From Flavobacteriales bacterium UBA6057 (GTDB lineage Bacteria > Bacteroidota > Bacteroidia > Flavobacteriales_G > Salibacteraceae), in assembly GCA_002428995.1 (NCBI GenBank), contig DIYJ01000006.1, positions 278,151-342,150 of the forward strand: a stretch of 64,000 nucleotides of DNA, written 5' to 3'. Shown piece after piece: positions 36,171 through 43,716 of the stretch. Below the pieces are notes generated by a model. That model saw only the letters and a program-made list of their open reading frames with translations, did not search any database and had not been told where the DNA came from. Each line of letters starts with the position of its first letter. The stretch's first letter is position 1. The translations under genes and the position numbers were made by a program.

Positions 36171-37027
36171 GACAGCAACTCCTTTACTCCTGGATACTGG
36201 TCAGAGAAAAGCCAGTATTCAGGAGTGATTTGAAAACAACCTTTCAGCGTTGGCCTGCCTCCTGGGTGTGGTTGATGTCGTTGGCCACTTGGGTGTGGTT
36301 GTTTTATTCAGCGTTTATCGCGGGTGGTTCTGTGCAAATGAGCCACCCATCGCTGGTGACAATGGTCTATGGCTCAACCGACTTGACCGATTTTCTGATC
36401 CAGCTTTCAGCGAGTATGCTTCCCTGGATGCTCATGGTCATTGCTATGATGTTCCCTTTGCTCAACACCCAGGTGGAGCATGTTGCTTTTTCGCTTCCAA
36501 GAAGTGAAAGAGCCAAAGGGGTGCTTTCCTTCCTTTCAGGTTATTCACTCACCTGGCTGGCTGTTGGTGCAGGCTTGCAACTGTTGATTGCTGTGATCGA
36601 TATGCTGCTGGCTGGACGTTCCGCCATTTTTAAAGCATCACTACCCGCTGTGGCTTTTCTACTTGCGGCAGCCGTAGTATGGTGGCCGCAGCGCATTGTT
36701 TGGATGGCTGCCTGTGGACTGAGAATGCCTTTGCGCATCAACACCTGGAAATCTCACCTGGACAGTTTCAACTATGGCATGAAAAAGGGCTTCGTTTGCG
36801 CCCGCACTTGCTGGATTCCCATGTTTGCGCTGATGCTGGCGCATCACAATTTGTGGACGATGGCGCTTGTAACCCTGGTACTCATTTATGAGCGCTACCT
36901 CATTCCTCATGAAAGCAAATTGATAGGGTATGCCTGGTTATTGATCGCTGCCTTTTTCACAGGCTTGGCACTTCTAAGCCTTGGTCAGGGTGGGGAACAG
37001 GCGATCCCTTACTGTGTTCCTGTTTAG
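36167..37027 (+). CDS. DUF2182 predicted metal-binding membrane protein
   Basis: 286 residues with about seven helices. The DUF2182 pattern is visible: ASMLPWMLMVIAMMFPL (about 86-102, Met-rich) and FVCARTCWIPMFALMLAHH (about 208-226), with Cys, His and Met in membrane positions suited to copper. The family is described as a predicted metal-binding integral membrane protein, with no proven function. It overlaps the tyrosinase gene by 4 nt (ATGA), so the products are co-made. Delivery of copper to the tyrosinase is a reasonable inference. Confidence 0.82.
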   Translation: MRQQLLYSWILVREKPVFRSDLKTTFQRWPASWVWLMSLATWVWLFYSAFIAGGSVQMSHPSLVTMVYGSTDLTDFLIQLSASMLPWMLMVIAMMFPLLNTQVEHVAFSLPRSERAKGVLSFLSGYSLTWLAVGAGLQLLIAVIDMLLAGRSAIFKASLPAVAFLLAAAVVWWPQRIVWMAACGLRMPLRINTWKSHLDSFNYGMKKGFVCARTCWIPMFALMLAHHNLWTMALVTLVLIYERYLIPHESKLIGYAWLLIAAFFTGLALLSLGQGGEQAIPYCVPV

Positions 37028-37057
37028 CAGCTAACTTTAGGGCTTTCCTGAATAGAA

Positions 37058-37543
37058 GTGGAATTTGAAGGCTCCCATACAATCATTGCAGAAGCACTCC
37101 CGAGTCTTCTTCTACAGCAAGAACAGGTAAGTCTTTCGCTTGGCTACAAGACAGACCTGAACTCTCAAGCGGTTTTGTACGAGCTTCATGAAGATGATTT
37201 TGCGGACAAGCATCACGTGTTGCTTCATTTCGACAAGATCACGGGGAAGGGTTCACCTCCCATAGTGGAAGTATACCTCAATCCGGAAGCAAAGGAATTC
37301 CCTTCTTCTGAATACCATGCCGGCACTCTGGCGCTCTATGGGCTGGAAGAGAGCTCGACACCCAGCGCTCATCATGATGGCAAGGGAATGGAACAGACCC
37401 TTGACATTACCAATTTACTCCAAAGCTTTCACCGCACGGGAGACCGGACATTGACCATTATTCTGGTACCGGAAACAACTGGAAAGCCCGAGAATCCCAT
37501 CATCATTGGTGAGGTCCGTTTAACCCTAATCAACAGAACATAA
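37058..37543 (+). CDS. Stand-alone copy of the tyrosinase C-terminal (KFDV-like) domain
   Basis: 161 residues from GTG at 37058, 30 nt after the DUF2182 stop. It aligns along its length with the last ~110 residues of the upstream tyrosinase: ITGKGSPPIVEVYLN against ITGKGVPPVYNVYLN, then EYHAGTLALYGLEESSTP against EYLAGSMGFFGIEEASTP, then HHDGKGMEQTLDITNLL against HSDGSGIQYVLDVGPLL. The end TLTIILVPETTGK with GEVRLTLI also matches plant PPO C-terminal domains. No copper ligands, no signal peptide. It could act in trans as an active-site shield, like MelC1-type caddie proteins; this is inference. Confidence 0.8.
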   Translation: MEFEGSHTIIAEALPSLLLQQEQVSLSLGYKTDLNSQAVLYELHEDDFADKHHVLLHFDKITGKGSPPIVEVYLNPEAKEFPSSEYHAGTLALYGLEESSTPSAHHDGKGMEQTLDITNLLQSFHRTGDRTLTIILVPETTGKPENPIIIGEVRLTLINRT

Positions 37544-37623
37544 GATTCTGGATAATAAAGAAGTAAGGGCTTTTTGATCATGCAGTCATGCAGTCATGCA
37601 ACCATCAAATCCTTAAAACTCCC

Positions 37624-38277
37624 TTACTCCAGATTCTTCCGGTAGCTCCGGGAAACGGGGAGTTCCTTTCCGGCAATTCCAACCACGGATGTATTCCAAT
37701 GCTCGATGTAATCCTTATTGACAAGGTAGGAGCGGTGGATGCGGATAAACCTTGGAGGAAGTTCCTGTTCGATTTCCTTGAGAAGCTTGCGCTGAACTGT
37801 CATCCCAGCACGGGTGTGCATTTCAATGTAGACTCCGTCTGACTTTACAAATAAGAGATCTGAGGGGTCGAGTTCTTCGATGCCGTGAAGACCACGAATG
37901 TGAATCTTGGGATGCAGCTTGGTGGAGATGATTTCCAGCGCGGCTGCCACATCATTTGGTTTAAAGGGTTTGCTGATGTAAGCGGCAGGGGCGAGGCGAG
38001 CGGCCGTTTTCAACGTGGCACTGTCCTGGTTGGCCGTAAGAAACACGAAGAACTTCTGCCGCTCCTTCAAGTGCTCAGCCACATCAAGCCCACTCATGTT
38101 TTCAGAAAGGAAAATGTCTACAATGGCCGCATCAAAGCGCCAATCCGTTTTTTCGAGGAAGTCCTCACCACTGTGGTAAACACCAACCACCCAATAATCC
38201 AGCGAGCGCACCAATTCCTTCAAGTGCGTGGCAGCAAAGAATTCATCCTCGATGATGATGACGCGGGTTTTACTCAT
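37624..38277 (-). CDS. LytTR-family response regulator
   Basis: 217 residues from the ATG at 38277 (MSKTRVIIIEDEF); the longer frame adds a non-homologous leader. A receiver domain (1-120) has acidic EDE at 9-11, phosphoacceptor Asp in FDAAIVDIFL and Lys in ISKPF. A LytTR DNA-binding domain follows (about 130-217), with LLFVKSDGVYIEMHT and PPRFIRIHRSYLVN. The start overlaps the kinase stop by 8 nt. Targets probably include one of the flanking operons. Confidence 0.92.
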   Translation of the reverse strand: MSKTRVIIIEDEFFAATHLKELVRSLDYWVVGVYHSGEDFLEKTDWRFDAAIVDIFLSENMSGLDVAEHLKERQKFFVFLTANQDSATLKTAARLAPAAYISKPFKPNDVAAALEIISTKLHPKIHIRGLHGIEELDPSDLLFVKSDGVYIEMHTRAGMTVQRKLLKEIEQELPPRFIRIHRSYLVNKDYIEHWNTSVVGIAGKELPVSRSYRKNLE

Positions 38278-39880
38278 TGAATTCGAATTGATATTGGCCA
38301 ATGCTGGCATCAAAAACTTTCGCTCTTCCGCCAACGCGTTCGATTAGCTGGTCTACCAGCAGTGTTCCTGTGCCTTTCTTTTCCTTGTTCACAATGGATG
38401 AACCATCACTGTAAGTAAACCTGAAGTGCCCATTAACGCGCACAATTCTTACGTAGACAGGCAGCGTCTTGTCAATGCGGTGTTCCACCGTGTTGGAAAG
38501 CAACTCGTTGAGAATGAGGCCAAAGTATACAATGCGCTCGCTCTTGATGCGCACGGGATCAATGTGCTTTTCTACCTTCAATTCGTTGGATGCCATTTCC
38601 TGATACATGCCAATGATGTCATTGAAGTATTGCGCCACATCCACCCGTTCGTTGTGCACATCCAGGTACAAATGCTTGTGCAAGGCGCTGACAGTATGAA
38701 TCTTACTCGACATACGATCAAAAGCGCGTGAGTTCTCCTCATTCAATCCATGGCTGGCAAACTGTAGCATGGAAATGATCATCTGCAAGTTATTCTTGAT
38801 GCGGTGATTACTCTCCACCATCAACACCTGGTATTTCGCGTTAGCGGTACCTAACTTCATTTTCAGGCTTCGCTCACGGAACAGCAACCCCGCTACTCCA
38901 AGCACGAGCAGTGCCAACACCGACAAGTAGAGTATGAGCTCCCGGGATCGTTCCTGCTGCAAGCGCAACTCTTCTTCGGTTTGTTCTGCGCGCAGTTCTG
39001 ATTTCTGGGCCTGTAGCTGAAGTTTCTCTGTCTCTTGCAATACCCGAAACTGGGCCATTCGCTTAGAGTGCGTCACTTCCAAGTATTTCTGATGACTGCG
39101 AAGAGATTCTAACATCCAAATGAGATGCTGAAGCGAATCGCCCAATATGTACTGACGATAAGCCAGCGCGTCATGCAGGTCCCGTTCATCCGCGTACCAA
39201 TCCTTGCCCTCCATGAGTTCAAAAACACCATCAGCAACGGAATCCGCTCGCTCGTAGTCTTTCAGGTCCTGGTAGACATTTACAAGGTTGATCATCACCC
39301 GAACGAGGTGGCGATCTTCCTGAATCTCCCTGAAAATGCTGGCAGCGGAAATCAAGAAATCCAGTCCATGATCCTCGCCTGGTTCAAATCGATAGAGAAA
39401 ACCCAATTCATTTTTGAGGGTCGCTTCCTGCAAGCGTAAGTCGTGTTTTATCGCCAGGGCCAATGCGCTTTCCAACATCCCTAAAATGATGTCGCGCGAA
39501 CTATCGTCTCCAGGAGCAGCCTCCAGTATCAGAAGAGCGGCCAGCCGTCCCAACTTCCTGACGTGGAGATCAGGGTAGCGCTCGCTGGCGTCCAACGCTT
39601 CGAGTATCTGAACCGCTTCATCATAGTTTTCAATGCTCCGATAGAGTTCTGCCAGCGATATGCTGGCGTTGATGTATTCACGTTCCAGGTTGTTTTCTCG
39701 TGCCAGTTCGATGGCCGCCTTCCATTCATCACCGCTTTCTACATACATGAACAGCTCAGCATATTGCTCTGCCAGTTCGATGTGAGCGTCATATGCGTCC
39801 TGGACTGTCACTTCTTGAGACCGAAGCCCGACACTCACCAAGAGAAAGGGGAGAAGTATGATCAGCTTGAGAAACTTCAT
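38270..39880 (-). CDS. TPR-containing HisKA_2 sensor histidine kinase
   Basis: 536 residues. Signal peptide 1-21; TPR-like helical repeats about 25-260; coiled coil 270-312; one membrane helix about 315-334; HisKA_2 region with phospho-acceptor H359 (ESNHRIKNNLQMIISML); a HATPase with N-box LNELLSNTVEH, G1-like YSDGSS and G2 GTGTLLVDQL. This kinase-plus-LytTR layout is common in Bacteroidota. The periplasmic TPR region is the likely sensor. It is convergent with the tyrosinase cassette and divergent from the DUF4856 operon, which starts about 200 nt away. Confidence 0.92.
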   Translation of the reverse strand: MKFLKLIILLPFLLVSVGLRSQEVTVQDAYDAHIELAEQYAELFMYVESGDEWKAAIELARENNLEREYINASISLAELYRSIENYDEAVQILEALDASERYPDLHVRKLGRLAALLILEAAPGDDSSRDIILGMLESALALAIKHDLRLQEATLKNELGFLYRFEPGEDHGLDFLISAASIFREIQEDRHLVRVMINLVNVYQDLKDYERADSVADGVFELMEGKDWYADERDLHDALAYRQYILGDSLQHLIWMLESLRSHQKYLEVTHSKRMAQFRVLQETEKLQLQAQKSELRAEQTEEELRLQQERSRELILYLSVLALLVLGVAGLLFRERSLKMKLGTANAKYQVLMVESNHRIKNNLQMIISMLQFASHGLNEENSRAFDRMSSKIHTVSALHKHLYLDVHNERVDVAQYFNDIIGMYQEMASNELKVEKHIDPVRIKSERIVYFGLILNELLSNTVEHRIDKTLPVYVRIVRVNGHFRFTYSDGSSIVNKEKKGTGTLLVDQLIERVGGRAKVFDASIGQYQFEFNE

Positions 39881-39997
39881 CGCTCTGCAAACAAAAGCAA
39901 CCTGAAGTCAAAGGCATGCTTTTTCGAAGTCAGTAACTTGATTTTGTTGTGACTGAATCAAAACAGCTCAGCGTTGAAAACGGAAATTCTCTTCAGA

Positions 39998-40017
39998 ATA
40001 CCTAAAATGAGGTATTG
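39998..40017. promoter_or_regulatory. Inverted repeat upstream of the DUF4856-imelysin operon
   Basis: AATACCT-AAAATG-AGGTATT is a perfect 7-bp inverted repeat with 6-nt spacer, 61 nt before the DUF4856 ATG. There is no T-run, so an operator is more likely than a terminator. The binding protein is unknown; it does not match the classical 19-bp Fur box. Confidence 0.5.
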
Positions 40018-40077
40018 AAATGCATTGGGTCAGCCACTAATCTTGCAGCCGATTATTAAGATCCAATCTAAATAAAT

Positions 40078-41217
40078 ATGAACGTTCGATTTCACCGGTT
40101 TCTGGTATTGAGTTTACTTCCCCTTTCCGTGCTTACTTCTTGCGATAAGGACGATGATGATGACGATAACAACAATGACAACCCAACGGTTACTATTCCT
40201 TCAGAATATCCAAGCAGCGACTTTGAATCCAATGCGGCTGACAAGATTGCCTTCACTGGTGAGCTCAGCTCTTTCACATCTGCTCAGAAAGCAGCTGACG
40301 GTGGTAACACAGTAACGCTCGCTTCTCTTCAGGACGCCTGGAACGCTACTGCGCTTCCCAACATGACTGCGTCTGACTTCATTCCTCTCGTGGAAACCGA
40401 AATCGGCAAGCTTGCCACTGCAAGTGCAGCAGGTACTTACAACTGGTTCACAGCACCTGACAACGATGGTGGTCACTTCGAGAACCGAGTATTCAGTGCT
40501 CAAGGTCTGGAGTGTGTTCAGTTGACTGAGAAAGGTCTCTTCGGAGCAGCTCTGTACTACCAGGCTCAAAAGCTTGTAGCTGATAAGGGCAATGATCTGA
40601 CAGCCGCTGACATCGACAAGTTGGTAGCTCTGTTTGGAACAACACCTGCTTTCCCAAATTCTGACAAGGCAGCGAACAACCCTGATGCTTTCCAGGCGAA
40701 ATACGCAGCCCGAAGAACCCGTGGTGATGGTGGTCTTTACCTTGACATGAGAGATTGGTTCATCGAAGCGCGTACCTATGCTGCTGAAGGAGCCGATTAC
40801 AACTCCCAGAAAATGTCGGCTGTGAACAACATGCTGGATGCCTGGGAAAAGAGCCTTGCCGCAACTACCATCAACTATCTGCACACAACCATTGCGAAAC
40901 TCTCCGTAACCAGTCCTGATGATGCAACCATCGAAGACGGTATGCATGCTTACGGTGAAGGTGTTGGTTTCTTCAGCGGATTGCTCGCCAACCCCGCTGG
41001 CTACAGAAGCTTCACAGATGCTCAGGGTAATTCAATCCTGGAATTGATGAATGCTCCTTTTGGTCAGGATCCAACTTCTTACAAGTTGGTTCAGGAACCC
41101 GCCAACGAACTTGGAGATATTCAGGCCGCTATCGATGAGCTTCAGTCCATCTATGATTTCAGCGATCAGGAAATCGAGGATTTCAAGAAGAACTGGGTAA
41201 ACGAAGAAGGCAGGTAA
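40078..41217 (+). CDS. DUF4856 lipoprotein
   Basis: 379 residues. Lipobox LTSC with C22, followed by an Asp/Asn-rich linker (DKDDDDDDNNNDN). The body (about 40-375) matches the DUF4856 pattern seen beside imelysin genes in Bacteroidota: FTGELSSFTSAQKAADG, GGHFENRVFSAQGLECVQLTEKGLFGAALYYQ (cited by position, about 130-162) and the late DYNSQKMSAVNNMLDAWEKS. It is an outer-membrane or periplasmic lipoprotein, probably part of metal capture. First gene of a four-gene operon, 10 nt from the next. Confidence 0.88.
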   Translation: MNVRFHRFLVLSLLPLSVLTSCDKDDDDDDNNNDNPTVTIPSEYPSSDFESNAADKIAFTGELSSFTSAQKAADGGNTVTLASLQDAWNATALPNMTASDFIPLVETEIGKLATASAAGTYNWFTAPDNDGGHFENRVFSAQGLECVQLTEKGLFGAALYYQAQKLVADKGNDLTAADIDKLVALFGTTPAFPNSDKAANNPDAFQAKYAARRTRGDGGLYLDMRDWFIEARTYAAEGADYNSQKMSAVNNMLDAWEKSLAATTINYLHTTIAKLSVTSPDDATIEDGMHAYGEGVGFFSGLLANPAGYRSFTDAQGNSILELMNAPFGQDPTSYKLVQEPANELGDIQAAIDELQSIYDFSDQEIEDFKKNWVNEEGR

Positions 41218-41227
41218 ATTTGCGCTG

Positions 41228-42349
41228 ATGAAATTGAAGATATCCCATTTTCCAGGATACAAAACACTGTGGCTCCTCTCGTTAGGAGCTTTGGTGTTTT
41301 ATGCCAGCAGCTGTGATCCGGATGACGATGACGTGGACGACAACCCTCAAACGGACAGCTTTGATGTGACTCAATTGCTGGCAGCTTATGAGAGCACCAT
41401 CATTCAACCGAATATTGATGCGCTTGTAGCTGCGGCCGAGGAGCTGGACAATAGCGTCTCTTTGCTCCAGTCAAACCCGAGCGAGAACGCCCTGGCTGAT
41501 GCTCAATCCAACTGGAGGGCCTTAGCTCTGGCTTATTCCGGATGTCAGAGTTTCAACTTTGGGCCGGGAGAATCGACCTTCGGATCGTTTGCAGAAAACA
41601 TCGCAACGTTTCCGGTGAGCGTGGAAAAGATTACCGGGTATATTGATGCTGAGGACTTTACGCTCAACAATTTCGATCGTGACACCCGTGGTGTATACGG
41701 ATTGGACTATCTCTTATTTCAGCAGAATGCGCTCTCAGATCTTTCAAATGCCAACTACGCAGCCTACACCAGCACGGTGGCAAGCGATGTTTTGGAGCAA
41801 GCTCAGGAATTGGAAGAAGGCTGGAGCAGCTACGGGCAGGAGTTTGCCACGGATGCAGGCACTGAGGTTTCCAGCGGTATCACTGAACTCTACAACGCTT
41901 GGATTAAGGGCTTTGAAGTAGTCAAAAACTTCAAGGTTGGAATTCCGGCAGGCTTGCGTGTGGGACAGACAGAACCAGACCCAACACAGGTAGCCGGCCT
42001 CTACAGTGGCACGAGCAGAGAGCTGGTTCGAAATCACCTGGAGCACATTGAGGTGATGTACTTTGGCGATTTGCTGGACGCGGACGCCAATGCCATTGGG
42101 TTTGACGATTATCTCCTAACCACTGTTGGAGGGGCGGAAGTGCTGGATCAAACGAAGGAACAGTGGCAAGTGATCTGGAGTGCCTACAACGATCTTCCGA
42201 ATCAGCCGCTGGACGACCTCGTGGTAAATGAGACCGACAAGGTAGAAACACTTTACACTGCGCTTTCCCAACACACGCGGTTCTTCAAAAGCGAACTCTC
42301 CTCCAGGCTAGGGTTGACCATTACCTTCGACAGTGGAGATGGAGACTAG
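41228..42349 (+). CDS. Imelysin-family (M75) lipoprotein
   Basis: 373 residues. Lipobox ASSC with C29, then an Asp-rich linker (DPDDDDVDDNPQTD) echoing that of the DUF4856 protein. Imelysin fold: NWRALALAYSGCQSFNFGP and RGVYGLDYLLF near residue 155. The family motif GxHxxE (commonly G.HAIEYLLF) reads G-V-Y-G-L-D here, so the His and Glu are replaced by Tyr and Asp; metal binding or peptidase function may be changed. Imelysins such as EfeO/IrpA act in iron uptake. It ends 1 nt into the HTTM start. Confidence 0.88.
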   Translation: MKLKISHFPGYKTLWLLSLGALVFYASSCDPDDDDVDDNPQTDSFDVTQLLAAYESTIIQPNIDALVAAAEELDNSVSLLQSNPSENALADAQSNWRALALAYSGCQSFNFGPGESTFGSFAENIATFPVSVEKITGYIDAEDFTLNNFDRDTRGVYGLDYLLFQQNALSDLSNANYAAYTSTVASDVLEQAQELEEGWSSYGQEFATDAGTEVSSGITELYNAWIKGFEVVKNFKVGIPAGLRVGQTEPDPTQVAGLYSGTSRELVRNHLEHIEVMYFGDLLDADANAIGFDDYLLTTVGGAEVLDQTKEQWQVIWSAYNDLPNQPLDDLVVNETDKVETLYTALSQHTRFFKSELSSRLGLTITFDSGDGD

Positions 42350-43716
42350 TGCAAACGAAGATTGAGAACATACTTGATTGGCTGAACAAGCCCATCCATG
42401 CAGCACCCTTAACGATGTTTCGGGTGCTTTTTGGTTTATTGATGGCCTTCAATACCGTCCGTTTCTGGTATTTCGGCTGGATTCAAAATCACTTTGTAGA
42501 TCCCAGTTTTCACTTCACTTATTTTGGTTTTGATTGGATAAAGCCCTTGTCCGAAGCATGGATGTATGGCCTGCATGTCTTAGCCTTTCTTGCTGCCATC
42601 GGCATCATGCTCGGATTCTTTTATCGCTTATCCGCGCTGCTTTTCTTTCTGCTCTTCACTTATTTCGAGCTGATCGATCTTACCTATTACCTGAATCATT
42701 ACTACTTCATCAGCCTGGTAAGTGGCCTGATCATCTTCATGCCTCTCCATCGCTACTTCTCTCTGGATGTGCGCCTTGGAAGGGTAGAGGAAACCGATCA
42801 ATTGCCCCGTTGGCCACTGCTTCTGGTGCAATTTCAAATTGCCACCGTTTACATTTTCGCAGGACTCGCCAAGATGAACTACGACTGGCTCTTCCAAGGC
42901 TTGCCCTTGCGCATCTGGCTCCCGGCCGATTCAGGATTGCCCATCATCGGATGGATGTTCAAATACCCCGAAACAGCCTATCTCTTCAGCTGGATCGGGA
43001 TGCTGTTTGACACCTTCATTGTGTTTTTCCTGCTCAACCGTTTTACCCGTCCTGCGGCCTATGTGGTGGTGGTGGTTTTCCATACCATCACCGGCATCCT
43101 GTTCCAGATCGGTGTTTTTCCGCTGGTAATGAGCCTTTTGGTCCTTGTTTTCTTTTCAGAATCATGGCATCAAAAAGTGCTGCAACGCCTACAGAATGTA
43201 GTATACAGCATCTTACCCGCTAAGCAGTCGGAATCCGGATCAAAAACCATTGATTTGCCGCGGCTAAAAAAGGCGGGACTTTTCCTTGTAGCCACCTACA
43301 TGCTGTTTCAACTCACCTTTCCCTGGCGCTTCATTGCTTATCCCGGTTCCATGTATTGGACCGAGGAAGCCTATCGCTTTGGCTGGCGGGTGATGTTGGT
43401 AGAAAAGGCCGGCACGGCACAGTTCTTTGTGCGCGATGGTGAAGACGGCCGGGAAGGAGAAGTCTACAATCGTGAATTCCTGAACCCGCACCAGGAAAAG
43501 CAAATGAGCTTTCAGCCGGACATGATCCTGCAATTCGCACACTTCCTGGAAGATCACTACAAAGCTCAGGGGATGAAGGATCCCATTGTGCGCTGCGAAG
43601 CCTGGGTCACCTTGAATGGACGACCTGGCCAACTGCTGTTTGACCCTCAATTGGACTTGACAGAGGTCCGGGATTCATGGGCACCCAAAGCCTGGATAAA
43701 CCCTCAGCAGCGATGA
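42349..43716 (+). CDS. HTTM-domain (vitamin K gamma-carboxylase-like) membrane protein
   Basis: 455 residues beginning at GTG 42349, whose G is the last base of the imelysin stop. N-terminal HTTM domain (1-300) with four or more helices: LTMFRVLFGLLMAFNTVRFWYFG, cited by position 21-43, LNHYYFISLVSGLIIFMPLHRYFSLD and TVYIFAGLAKMNYDWLFQG, where Lys aligns with the catalytic base region of gamma-carboxylase. A C-terminal soluble part (340-455) includes RDGEDGREGEVYNREFLNP. Bacterial HTTM enzymes have no settled substrate; here the operon lipoproteins are candidates. Confidence 0.88.
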   Translation: MQTKIENILDWLNKPIHAAPLTMFRVLFGLLMAFNTVRFWYFGWIQNHFVDPSFHFTYFGFDWIKPLSEAWMYGLHVLAFLAAIGIMLGFFYRLSALLFFLLFTYFELIDLTYYLNHYYFISLVSGLIIFMPLHRYFSLDVRLGRVEETDQLPRWPLLLVQFQIATVYIFAGLAKMNYDWLFQGLPLRIWLPADSGLPIIGWMFKYPETAYLFSWIGMLFDTFIVFFLLNRFTRPAAYVVVVVFHTITGILFQIGVFPLVMSLLVLVFFSESWHQKVLQRLQNVVYSILPAKQSESGSKTIDLPRLKKAGLFLVATYMLFQLTFPWRFIAYPGSMYWTEEAYRFGWRVMLVEKAGTAQFFVRDGEDGREGEVYNREFLNPHQEKQMSFQPDMILQFAHFLEDHYKAQGMKDPIVRCEAWVTLNGRPGQLLFDPQLDLTEVRDSWAPKAWINPQQR

